64,000 bases of DNA. Source: [Pseudopropionibacterium] massiliense (GTDB lineage: Bacteria; Actinomycetota; Actinomycetes; Propionibacteriales; Propionibacteriaceae). The notes under the pieces were generated by a model that searched no databases, had not been told where the DNA came from, and saw only the letters and a list, made by a program, of their open reading frames with translations. This document shows, piece by piece, positions 56,700 through 64,000 of this stretch (position 1 is its first letter; the number at the start of each line of letters is the position of its first letter). The DNA lies in NCBI RefSeq assembly GCF_900607225.1, contig NZ_LR027842.1:2794363-2858362 (forward strand), written 5' to 3'. Position numbers and translations under genes: made by a program.

Positions 56700-58181
56700 T
56701 CAGAACAGCAACGCCAGGGCGGGTTCCGCGAGGATCTCGGCGACGTCGTGGAGGAACCGGGAGCCCTGCTCACCATCGATGATGCGGTGGTCGAAGGAGA
56801 CGGCCAGGGTGGTGACCCAGCGCGGCACGACCCTCTCCTCCGGGCCGGCGCCCACCACCCAGGGGCGGCGCTGAATGGCGCCCATGCACAGGATCGCCGA
56901 CTCGTCGCCGTTGATGATGGGGGTTCCCGCATCGACCCCGAAAACCCCGACGTTGGTGATGGTGAAGGTGCCGCCCGCGTAGTCGGAGGGCTGGAGTTTG
57001 CCGTCCCGGGAGACGGCGACGAGCTGGTTGAGGGCCCGGCACAGCTCCAGCAGGCTGAGGTCCTGCGCCGCCTTGATGTTGGGCACCATCAACCCCCGCG
57101 GGGTGGCGGCCGCGACGCCGAGGTTCACGTCCCGGTGGTAGACGATCTCGCGGTTCTCCTCGTCCCAGGACGTGTTGAGGTCGGGGTTGCGGCCCAGCGC
57201 CAGGCACACCGCCTTCGCGTGGATCAGCAGCGGCGAGACCCGCAGACCCGCGAACTCCCGCCGCGCCCTGAGGGTCTCGACGAACTCCATCGTGCCGGTG
57301 ACGTCGGTGGTCAACCACTCGGTGACGTGGACGTGGGTGTTCACGGAACGCACCATCGCCTCGGCGGTGACCTTGCGCACCCCCTTGATGGGAACGCGAC
57401 GTTCCCCGCGACCCCCCGGGCCGCGCGGCGACCCGAAGCCGTGGCTCCGCGGTCCCGGGTCCTGGAAACTGGCGGCGTCGTTGACGACCCTGCCCTGCGC
57501 GGGCTCCTCCCTGACACCCTCCCCCGCTGCACGGGACCGTTCGAAGATCCACGCGGCCTCGACGTCGGCGCGGGTGATGGTGCCCTCCGGCCCGGTTCCC
57601 GCGACCTTCCCGAGGTCGACCCCGAGGTCGCGAGCGTACTTGCGCACCGGCGGTTTGGCCCGCGCGGACTGCGGGTCGGAGGCCAGCACCAATGTCGATT
57701 CGGTGGGAGCGTCACCCGTCTCCGGCAACGGATCACCGACGGGAGCGGCAACGACCCGGCCCGCGGGATCCACGTCGTCGGGACGCCGCGACGGCTCACG
57801 GGAGGCGTAGCTCTCCCCCAGCCCCTGGAGGGCGGCCTCCGCATCCCGACTAGTAGTGCTTCTGCGGCGGCGCCTCGACCTGGCGGTTTCGTCGCGCGGC
57901 CCGTAGCCGACGAGGGTCGGGGGCTCCTCCCCGCCACCCTCGACGCCGTCCTCGATCTCGACGATGGCGGTGCCGACCTCCACCGTGACCCCCTCCGCCA
58001 CCAGCAGCGACGTCACGGTCCCGGCGTAGGGCGAGGGCAGCTCCACCAGCGACTTGGCGGTCTCGATCTCGACGAGCACGTCGTTGACGTCGACCTCCTG
58101 CCCGGCGGCGACCCGCCAGGCCACGATCTCGGCCTCCGTGAGACCCTCACCGGGGTCCGGGAGAAGGAACTGGCGTTTCAT
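56700..58181 (-). CDS. bkdC: dihydrolipoamide acyltransferase (E2) of a branched-chain 2-oxoacid dehydrogenase
   Basis: 493 residues. Lipoyl domain with lipoylated Lys43 in EIETAKSLVELPSP, a linker, an E3-binding domain (VRKYARDLGVDLGKVAGTGP) and the acyltransferase domain with SFDHRIIDGEQGSRFLHD (H-x-x-x-D-G). ATG 58181 is preferred over two adjacent ATGs because its spacing to the AGGAG site is better. It is the third gene of the bkdA-bkdB-bkdC operon. E3 is not in the window. BCKDH feeds branched-chain acyl-CoA primers for fatty acids. The substrate assignment rests on the family. Confidence 0.92.
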   Translation of the reverse strand: MKRQFLLPDPGEGLTEAEIVAWRVAAGQEVDVNDVLVEIETAKSLVELPSPYAGTVTSLLVAEGVTVEVGTAIVEIEDGVEGGGEEPPTLVGYGPRDETARSRRRRRSTTSRDAEAALQGLGESYASREPSRRPDDVDPAGRVVAAPVGDPLPETGDAPTESTLVLASDPQSARAKPPVRKYARDLGVDLGKVAGTGPEGTITRADVEAAWIFERSRAAGEGVREEPAQGRVVNDAASFQDPGPRSHGFGSPRGPGGRGERRVPIKGVRKVTAEAMVRSVNTHVHVTEWLTTDVTGTMEFVETLRARREFAGLRVSPLLIHAKAVCLALGRNPDLNTSWDEENREIVYHRDVNLGVAAATPRGLMVPNIKAAQDLSLLELCRALNQLVAVSRDGKLQPSDYAGGTFTITNVGVFGVDAGTPIINGDESAILCMGAIQRRPWVVGAGPEERVVPRWVTTLAVSFDHRIIDGEQGSRFLHDVAEILAEPALALLF

Positions 58182-58203
58182 CATCACTCCTTGTCTCCTG
58201 TAC

Positions 58204-59178
58204 TCACCAGGCGAGGGAACGGTCGAGGGCGTCGAGGATGCGGTCGGTCGACGGCAGGAACTCGTCCTCCAGGCGCGAGGGCGGGTAGGGGATGTCGTAG
58301 CCGGTGACGCGCAGCACCGGGGATTCCATGTCGTAGAACAGGTCCTCGTGGAGACGGGCGGCGATCTCCGCGCCCAACCCGAGGGTGCGGGGTGCCTCGT
58401 GGACGACGACGGCGCGGCGGGTGCGGCGCACGGAGGCGGCGAGGGTGACCCAGTCGATGGGCGCGAGGGAGCGGAGGTCGACGACCTCCACCGAGGTACC
58501 CTCCTCGGCGGCGACGGCGGCGGCGTCCAGGCAGGTGCGGACCATCGGCCCCCAGGCGACGAGGGTCGCGTCGGTTCCCTGCCGGAGGATCCCGGCCTGG
58601 TGCATGGGGGCGGGCCGCTGCTCGGTGTTCACCTCGCCCTTGACGTGGTAACGGCGTTTGGGTTCGAGGAAGATCACCGGATCCGGGGAGGCGACGGCCT
58701 GCTGGATCATCCAGTGGGCGTCGTGCGGGTTGGAGGGGGTGACCACCTTCAACCCGGGGGTGTGGCAGAAGTAGGCCTCCGGGGATTCGGAGTGGTGTTC
58801 GACGGCCCCGATGCCGCCGCCGTAGGGGATGCGCACCACCATCGGCATCGGTTGCCGCCCGGCGGTGCGGGCGTGCAGTTTCGCGACCTGCGTGACGAGC
58901 TGGTCGAAGGCGGGGAAGACGAAACCGTCGAACTGGATCTCGGCCACCACGCGGTAGCCGCGCATCGTCAGCCCGACGGCCGTGCCGATGATTCCTGATT
59001 CCGCCAGCGGCGAGTCGATGACCCGGTTGGTTCCGAACTCCGCCTGGAGGCCTTCGGTGACGCGGAACACGCCGCCGAGTTTCCCGACGTCCTCGCCGGC
59101 GATCAGGACCTTCGGGTCGGCCTGGAGGGCGCGGCGCAGACCCAGGTTGATGGCCTTGGCGATCGTCATACTGCTCAT
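58204..59178 (-). CDS. bkdB: 2-oxoisovalerate dehydrogenase E1 beta
   Basis: 324 residues. MTIAKAINLGLRRALQADPK, VLIAGEDVGKLGGVFRVTEG, PLAESGIIGTAVGLTMRGYR and VRIPYGGGIGAVEHHSESPE are E1-beta hallmarks. ATG 59178 overlaps the bkdA stop (ATGA); the E2 gene follows after about 20 bases. With E1 alpha it decarboxylates 2-oxoacids via ThDP. Confidence 0.93.
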   Translation of the reverse strand: MSSMTIAKAINLGLRRALQADPKVLIAGEDVGKLGGVFRVTEGLQAEFGTNRVIDSPLAESGIIGTAVGLTMRGYRVVAEIQFDGFVFPAFDQLVTQVAKLHARTAGRQPMPMVVRIPYGGGIGAVEHHSESPEAYFCHTPGLKVVTPSNPHDAHWMIQQAVASPDPVIFLEPKRRYHVKGEVNTEQRPAPMHQAGILRQGTDATLVAWGPMVRTCLDAAAVAAEEGTSVEVVDLRSLAPIDWVTLAASVRRTRRAVVVHEAPRTLGLGAEIAARLHEDLFYDMESPVLRVTGYDIPYPPSRLEDEFLPSTDRILDALDRSLAW

Positions 59179-60254
59179 GCCTGCTCCCCTGCCGCCCATT
59201 CGGCGTACTCGCGGCGCTGCGCCTCGAGGGCGACGGTGTTCTCGGCGTAGACGTTGTCGAACAGTTCATCCATGGTCAGGTCCGTCAGTTTCGGGATGGC
59301 GGCGCGGATCTCGGCGCCGAAGTCGCGGGCGTCGGCGTCGAGAGCGGCCAGCCAGGCGTCGTCGATGACCCCCTGCCGTTTCAGGTGGGTGGTCAGGCGG
59401 GCGATGGGGTCGCGGCCGGCCCACTCGGCGGTTTCCTCGTCGGGCCGGTACTTGGTGGGGTCGTCGGAGGTGGTGTGGGCGCCCATTCGATAGGTGAACG
59501 CCTCGATGAAGGTGGGCCCCTCGCCCTTGCGGGCGCGTTCCAGGGCCCAGCGGGTGACGGCGTGGACGGCCAGCACGTCGTTGCCATCCACCTGCACCCC
59601 GGGGAATCCGAATCCCCGGGCGCGCTGGAACAGCGGGATCCGCGACTGCAACGCGATGGGTTCGGAGATCGCCCACTGGTTGTTCTGGCAGAAGAAGACG
59701 ACGGGGGCGTTGTAGCTGGCCGCGAACACGTAGGCCTCGTTGACGTCGCCCTGGGAGCTGGCCCCGTCGCCGTGGTAGGCGATCACGGCCGCATCGTCGC
59801 CGTCGTCGTTGCCGACGAGGCCGTCGAGCTGCAACCCCATGGCGTAGCCGGTGGCGTGGAGGGTCTGGGAGCCGATGATGATCTGGTAGTTGCGGAACCG
59901 GTCGAGCTGGTCCCAGGCCCCGGCGTCGCAGCCCCGGAACAGGGCCAGAATCTGCTGAAAGGGCAGGCCGAGAGCGAGGAAGACGGCGTGTTCCCGGTAG
60001 GTGGGGAAGACGACATCGCGGGCACCGAGGGCGTGGGCGGAGCCGACCTGCGCGGCCTCCTGCCCGAGGGCGGGCGGCCACAAACCGAGTTCCCCGTGCC
60101 GTTGGAGGGCCGTGGCCTCGGTGTCGAAACGCCTTGCCAGCACCATGTCCCGCAGGTACTGGGTCAGGTCGTCGTCGGTTCCCCCGAAGGAGAACCCGGG
60201 GTTCTCGACGCGCTGCCCGTCGGGGGTCAGCAACTGCACCATGTCGTGATTCAT
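59175..60254 (-). CDS. bkdA: 2-oxoisovalerate dehydrogenase E1 alpha
   Basis: 359 residues. The ThDP motif GDGASSQGDVNEAYVFAASY ... NNQWAIS and the substrate residues near RMGAHTTSDDPTKYR are present (the Ser of phosphorylation loops is typical of eukaryotic enzymes only). ATG 60254 has TTAGGAGAGG just upstream; the open frame extends further but is noise. First gene of the operon, with a striking nested palindrome 13 bases before its start. Confidence 0.94.
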   Translation of the reverse strand: MNHDMVQLLTPDGQRVENPGFSFGGTDDDLTQYLRDMVLARRFDTEATALQRHGELGLWPPALGQEAAQVGSAHALGARDVVFPTYREHAVFLALGLPFQQILALFRGCDAGAWDQLDRFRNYQIIIGSQTLHATGYAMGLQLDGLVGNDDGDDAAVIAYHGDGASSQGDVNEAYVFAASYNAPVVFFCQNNQWAISEPIALQSRIPLFQRARGFGFPGVQVDGNDVLAVHAVTRWALERARKGEGPTFIEAFTYRMGAHTTSDDPTKYRPDEETAEWAGRDPIARLTTHLKRQGVIDDAWLAALDADARDFGAEIRAAIPKLTDLTMDELFDNVYAENTVALEAQRREYAEWAAGEQA

Positions 60255-60266
60255 GACCTCTCCTAA

Positions 60267-60303
60267 AAACCTACGCAACCGTAGCCTACGGGGGCGTAGG
60301 TTT
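60267..60303. promoter_or_regulatory. nested palindromic operator of the bkd operon
   Basis: AAACCTACGC (60267-60276) and GCGTAGGTTT (60294-60303) are perfect inverted repeats; inside them CCGTAG-C-CTACGG (60279-60291) forms a second perfect palindrome. All contain CTACG. The site covers the presumed promoter/leader, so a TetR- or Lrp-type repressor is plausible; none is encoded nearby. Confidence 0.75.
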
Positions 60304-60629
60304 CCTCCGAAGGTCGAGAACCTACAATTCCTCCGACGAGATTTGTTGGTTCCACCCATCCGCCCCCGGAAGCCGTCCCGCGCCCTCGCACGCGACACGA
60401 GGCGCGCGAGTGTCATCTTTTTGGTTGACGCGGGCCCGGTGCATGTCATTCGCTCGCGGGTATTGCTCGAAGTCGGGTCGGTTCTGGCCAAGTCCCGGGG
60501 CGGGACATCTCGATCCCTCGTACGGCCCGGGGTTGCGGATGCCGGGGTTCTTTCGGTCGGGTTCTGTATCCGGGGGTTCGGCTCGGCGGGCACGAGTGTC
60601 GCCGTTGAACTGCAGGAAGGGAACTGCTG
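60304..60629. other. gene-free stretch between the bkd operator and the toxin locus
   Basis: Divergent promoter region. A TTGACG (60423) could be a -35 for the toxin operon; I see no small gene. Confidence 0.4.
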
Positions 60630-61001
60630 ATGTCCCAGTGGAAGATCGTACCCAAGGCCGTGAAGGCGATGCTGCTGGAGGTTTCCGAGCAGCAGAAGGG
60701 CCTGGCCGCCACTTTTTCCGAGGAAGAGCTCGGAGCCGTCGAGGCTGCTCTGTCGTGGTGCCCGCAGGTTGCCGGACACATTCCGGTTGCGCTGAAGCGG
60801 GTGATGGAAACCCAGAAGAAGAACCTGCACGCGGTGGCGTCGCACGTGAACGCCGGAATTGTGGGGGTGGGAAATGCAACGATCTCTTACGAGCAAGCGC
60901 AGCAGGAGATGGCAGGCAACTTCGAGAGGGAGATGTTCAAATCTGCGGCATCCGGAGATTTCTCGTATTTCGAGCAATACGGCTACAAGGGTGAGGAGTA
61001 G
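60630..61001 (+). CDS. small helical protein of an ESX/LXG-type toxin locus (DUF6507-like)
   Basis: 123 residues: MSQWKIVPKAVKAMLLEVSE, LAATFSEEELGAVEAALSWC, ALKRVMETQKKNLHAVASHV and ISYEQAQQEMAGNFEREMFK are two amphipathic helices of the WXG100/DUF6507 style, which act as secretion partners for the adjacent polymorphic toxin. GGAAGGG precedes ATG 60630. The stop is TAG, four bases before the toxin gene. Confidence 0.7.
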   Translation: MSQWKIVPKAVKAMLLEVSEQQKGLAATFSEEELGAVEAALSWCPQVAGHIPVALKRVMETQKKNLHAVASHVNAGIVGVGNATISYEQAQQEMAGNFEREMFKSAASGDFSYFEQYGYKGEE

Positions 61002-61004
61002 GAC

Positions 61005-62699
61005 ATGCCGGGCGAGAATGCCCCAGTGGATGAAACTGGCCTGATAAACCCAGACGCATTTCCCTGCAAGCCGGAAACCTTGGATCCCGAGACGATCAAT
61101 TCTGCCGGCGATTCCTCGAGTTCCATGGGCATCGATGTCGTTTCACGGACGACCGCGATCAGGGAGTCGTGGTCCAGGTTACCGGACATCTACGAGTCTC
61201 CGGAGCAGGAGCAGGTGTATGGTTTGATGCTGAAAACCACTCTTCCCTCCTTCGACATCAGGGCTGCACTGGTGATATCGGGATCGGCCATCCAGGATTA
61301 TGCCAGCACGATGGTCACGATCAAAAAGGATCTTCAGGACCTGGAGGAGGCTGCGAAGAAGTTCCGGGAGGAGGCTCAAGCCGGGTACGATGAACAGGTG
61401 CCGGATTCGAGAATCACGATTCCGCGGCCTGCCGGTGTGGGGTGGAGTGGCGGCGCGCCGCCATTGAAGACGGAGAAGACCGATTGGCGACGCCATCAGC
61501 ACGCCGTCGACAAGAACAACGAGTTCGTGGCGAAGTACAACGCGATCTACGTGAAGATCACCCAGGCCGTCAGCGAGTGCGCGGACAGGATCAACAAAAC
61601 GGACTCGACGGTGTGCATTCCGGCTCCCCCGGCCCCCACCCTCGAAGAACTGGAGCAGATGGGCCCCATGCCGTGGGGAGCCCCCGGGGAACGCCAGGCG
61701 AAGAACTGCGCTGATTCCTTCAACATGGGGGCCAGCCGGTTCTTCCAGGAAGCCTGGGACAACGCCACGCGCCTCGCGGGTTTCGACGAGCACGGCTGGA
61801 GCATCGGGAACACGTGGAACACGATCTGGGGCGGTGCGGTGGGCATCACCGACCTGGGTACCTCGCTGGTCGTATCCGTTGCCGTGGCCCCCTTCGCCGC
61901 GTGGGGAGGGTACAAGCCCAGCGAGTGGGAACGCGAACGCATGGAGGTCTTCGTGCGCGCCGGGGCGAGCTTGGTGGGTTTCGATCTCGATGCCCACTGG
62001 AACGGCGAGGACGGCTGGCACAAGTGGAAGAGCGATCCCGTCGCCACCGGAACCGAGCTGGGCCTCGGGCTCTTCGGGAAGGCCGCCGCCTTGAAAACCT
62101 TGGGCAAGCTCGGTCTGCTTCCCAAAATTCCGCACCCGACCACGTATCTGCGCAACCAGATCCCGAAATTCGCAACCGGCCTCACGAACCTCAGCGCATC
62201 CGTCAAGGAATGGATGCACAAGGGTAACCAGAAGATCTTCGAAGGACTCGACAAACTCGGCGAGGCGGCCGACAACCTGGCCGACGAGATCCGCAAGAGA
62301 CACGGTCGGCAGCCCGCCTACGCCGGCCCACCCGGCAATGGGCGCAGGGGAATCACCCGCAATTCCGATGTCGTTCATCACACCGCGGATCCCACCCCCG
62401 GTACCGGCAAGCGCTCCGAGAGCCAAGCCAAACCACGTCGGGCCGCCGATGATCCCCGCCAAGATGCCGGCGATCATCAGACTCATGGTTCTGACGGGAA
62501 CGACCCCGCAGCCCTGAACTCCGCATCAGGTCGCACACCTGAGCACCTGCCCCCGGGAACGAACCCCGCCTACTATCCTGATGGCCTACCGCACCCGGAT
62601 CCCCACATGGGCAACGAGTGGACCGGCGATACAGGACCCGGATTCGACAAGCCTCGAACCCCGGCCACGGGAGATTCCGATGGCGGCCCCGGGGAATGA
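61005..62699 (+). CDS. polymorphic toxin, N-terminal and pretoxin regions, ended by in-frame UGA
   Basis: 564 residues. Residues 1-190 are helical, with DIRAALVISGSAIQDYASTM, then KKDLQDLEEAAKKFREEAQA, of the LXG/WXG-like secretion kind. A central region (ATRLAGFDEHGWSIGNTWNT, TELGLGLFGKAAALKTLGKL) is a pretoxin linker; the C-terminal 100 residues are Pro/Gly/Asp-rich. It stops at TGA 62697-62699; the next codon in the same frame leads through QTRNRG into the toxin domain at 62718. Without that TGA the protein would be about 709 residues. GAGGAG precedes ATG 61005. Confidence 0.75.
   Translation: MPGENAPVDETGLINPDAFPCKPETLDPETINSAGDSSSSMGIDVVSRTTAIRESWSRLPDIYESPEQEQVYGLMLKTTLPSFDIRAALVISGSAIQDYASTMVTIKKDLQDLEEAAKKFREEAQAGYDEQVPDSRITIPRPAGVGWSGGAPPLKTEKTDWRRHQHAVDKNNEFVAKYNAIYVKITQAVSECADRINKTDSTVCIPAPPAPTLEELEQMGPMPWGAPGERQAKNCADSFNMGASRFFQEAWDNATRLAGFDEHGWSIGNTWNTIWGGAVGITDLGTSLVVSVAVAPFAAWGGYKPSEWERERMEVFVRAGASLVGFDLDAHWNGEDGWHKWKSDPVATGTELGLGLFGKAAALKTLGKLGLLPKIPHPTTYLRNQIPKFATGLTNLSASVKEWMHKGNQKIFEGLDKLGEAADNLADEIRKRHGRQPAYAGPPGNGRRGITRNSDVVHHTADPTPGTGKRSESQAKPRRAADDPRQDAGDHQTHGSDGNDPAALNSASGRTPEHLPPGTNPAYYPDGLPHPDPHMGNEWTGDTGPGFDKPRTPATGDSDGGPGE
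62697..62699 (+). other. in-frame UGA between pretoxin and toxin domain
   Basis: The codons GGG GAA TGA CAG ACC CGC AAC CGC GGG ATG stay in one frame, so a single base change separates the pretoxin from its toxin. Confidence 0.8.
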
Positions 62700-62717
62700 C
62701 AGACCCGCAACCGCGGG

Positions 62718-63131
62718 ATGTCCAAGGCGGCCGCCGAGTACCAGAAGCACGTCACCGGGGTCGATCACACCCTGAACGCGAACGAGAAGAGTTTCGCGAT
62801 ACAGGAGTACATTGTCCGCAAATCCGACGGACAATCAGTCGACTTCGATAGCCACGTCTGGCGCAGGGACGGCAACGGAAACCCACAGGAGGTCTTCCTC
62901 GAGGCCAAGAACAAATACGGCTGGCTCTTCGGAAAATCAAAAGGTCTGAAGCCAAAACGCATCCAAACCATGAACGACTTCTACGAGCAAATGGCGCGCC
63001 AACTGGAAGTAATGCCGGAAGGAGCAAAACTCGAATGGCACTTCCAGGAAAAAATTGTCGCAGACGAGGTTCGAAGAGGACTACCTCTAGACTTGCAAGG
63101 CCAAGTCGACATCTACTTCAACCCAAGCTGA
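62718..63131 (+). CDS. Tox-REase-5-like restriction-endonuclease-fold toxin domain, detached
   Basis: 137 residues. AAAEYQKHVTGVDHTLNANE, FDSHVWRRDGNGNPQEVFLE then AKNKYGWLFG, the D...E-x-K nuclease core of REase-5 toxins, followed by YEQMARQLEVMPEGAKLEWH and VDIYFNPS. It is in the same frame as the upstream pretoxin gene and is separated by one TGA; ATG 62718 has only a weak GCGGG site. Either it is the toxin portion of a broken protein, or it is translated on its own as an orphan toxin. DNA cleavage is expected from the family. Confidence 0.72.
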   Translation: MSKAAAEYQKHVTGVDHTLNANEKSFAIQEYIVRKSDGQSVDFDSHVWRRDGNGNPQEVFLEAKNKYGWLFGKSKGLKPKRIQTMNDFYEQMARQLEVMPEGAKLEWHFQEKIVADEVRRGLPLDLQGQVDIYFNPS

Positions 63132-63245
63132 AGCAGCACCCAGCCATGGACGACGAGCCTCACGAAACAAGAACGAGCGTATTTGAACTTCACATCACCG
63201 GACACATGACCCCAGAACATCCCGAAAGAAAGGAATGAATGAAAA

Positions 63246-64000
63246 ATGACAAACCACGACACGCGTGAAACCCCTCTTGAATGGCACGGCTTCACCGCCA
63301 TCTGGTTCAACCCAGACGGGAAACTACGAGACTTCACCCCCGGGGTATCCCGATTCCTCAAGGATGCAGAAGAAATAGTTCCGGACTCGAGAGGGAACTG
63401 GTTCATCATCGAGGAGAACAGCACCGACGCCGAGGTCATCGCATCCGCCATCTCAACCAGAAAGGTTCCAGGCACTCGAAAACTGGACGGCTCACCGGTC
63501 TATTCCGAAGGCGTCTCAGGTGAGGCCTACCTCGATGGCGACCCCGACAACCTCGAGTCGGACAACTCCGTGGGACGGTTCCGGCTTCACAGGGCTGTCG
63601 ATCGGGCTGGGCAGCAGACGTTCGATCTCATTCTTCACAGATCGACCTTCCCCATGCTGTCCGACCTGGTCCGCTCAGCTGCCAAACACCTCCACCCCGA
63701 CTACATCTCCGGAAGCAACATTGCTTTCAACCAGGACATGATCAACGCCCGAACCGCCTCAAAGCGCGCGGTTTCCCTCGTCGGACTCGTCTCCTGGATA
63801 CGCGGTCTCCACCCCCAAGAACTCGCAGGCTACCCCGTGACCAACGTCGAAGAATACGAAGGCGGTCTGTACTTCGAGGCCATCTCCGACCAAGCCGGCA
63901 CCACCCTCGCCCAACTCGCCGACCACCTCGAACACATCGGCACCCGCCACACACTCGGCCTCCCCCCCGAACGCAGCAGCTCGGTATGGCCCAACCGCCC
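63246..64000 (+). CDS. probable immunity protein, truncated by the window end
   Basis: The frame from ATG 63246 is open to the window edge (over 250 residues): MTNHDTRETPLEWHGFTAIW then FNPDGKLRDFTPGV, HLHPDYISGSNIAFNQDM, YPVTNVEEYEGGLYFEAISD, QLADHLEHIGTRHTLGLP. Position directly after the nuclease toxin, about 115 bases downstream, suggests an immunity protein; the Imm52 family is the one linked to REase-5 toxins and is a reasonable candidate, though not proven here. AGAAAGGA precedes the start. The C-terminus is outside. Confidence 0.6.
   Translation, partial: MTNHDTRETPLEWHGFTAIWFNPDGKLRDFTPGVSRFLKDAEEIVPDSRGNWFIIEENSTDAEVIASAISTRKVPGTRKLDGSPVYSEGVSGEAYLDGDPDNLESDNSVGRFRLHRAVDRAGQQTFDLILHRSTFPMLSDLVRSAAKHLHPDYISGSNIAFNQDMINARTASKRAVSLVGLVSWIRGLHPQELAGYPVTNVEEYEGGLYFEAISDQAGTTLAQLADHLEHIGTRHTLGLPPERSSSVWPNR

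Noticed and set aside
60255..60977. Upstream extension of bkdA to 60977
   Set aside because: It crosses the palindromic operator and reads the opposite strand of the small toxin-locus gene; the E1 alpha family begins at ATG 60254.

Overview
The window is high-GC DNA from an actinobacterium (Actinomycetota), probably a Propionibacteriaceae-like organism. The evidence is a WhiB regulator, the actinobacterial Tad pilus/helicase neighbourhood, an IrtAB-type siderophore importer, a short actinobacterial holin-like membrane protein and branched-chain dehydrogenase genes. Species rank is an inference. No rRNA or tRNA gene was recognised.

Layout. 1-5.4 kb: a lipoprotein and an irtAB-like siderophore ABC importer whose irtA is cut by one in-frame amber codon. 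5.4-12.6 kb: a Tad/Flp pilus locus (pilin-tadE-tadG on +, tadC-tadB-tadA-cpaE on -) with its DEAD/DEAH helicase, apparently partly inverted. 12.7-13.9 kb: a methyltransferase and a holin-like membrane protein. 14.1-23.1 kb: a minus-strand operon of a truncated STAND/TPR paralogue, an LCAT-like lipase and an 1864-residue transglutaminase-STAND-TPR protein; this is the best candidate for an undescribed signalling or defence system. 23.2-26.3 kb: a beta-propeller membrane protein and a lipoprotein, then a dead response regulator. 27.1-28.7 kb: an ABC-2 exporter. 29.2-31.5 kb: nudix, nth, ridA, a DUF4177-like gene and whiB, a set also linked in mycobacteria.

32.5-48.3 kb is accessory DNA: acetyltransferases, an MFS pump, methyltransferase, Fic protein, NmrA/HxlR pair, DUF2330 protein, PfkB kinase, several toxin-antitoxin genes or orphan antitoxins, decayed genes and many short palindromic or MITE-like repeats. 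48.9-60.3 kb returns mainly to housekeeping genes: a low-GC hypothetical gene abutting ychF, then an M18 aminopeptidase, rmuC, alr, a DUF4282 protein and the bkdABC operon with a nested palindrome in its promoter. 60.6-64 kb is a polymorphic-toxin locus: a small ESX-partner-like protein, a long pretoxin, an REase-fold toxin domain separated by an in-frame UGA, and a probable immunity gene running off the window.

Three themes stand out. (i) Three nearly intact genes are each interrupted by one in-frame stop, and others by single-base frameshifts. (ii) At least three families of small dispersed intergenic repeats are present. (iii) The STAND/TPR operon has a TPR array that has recently expanded by tandem and block duplication.
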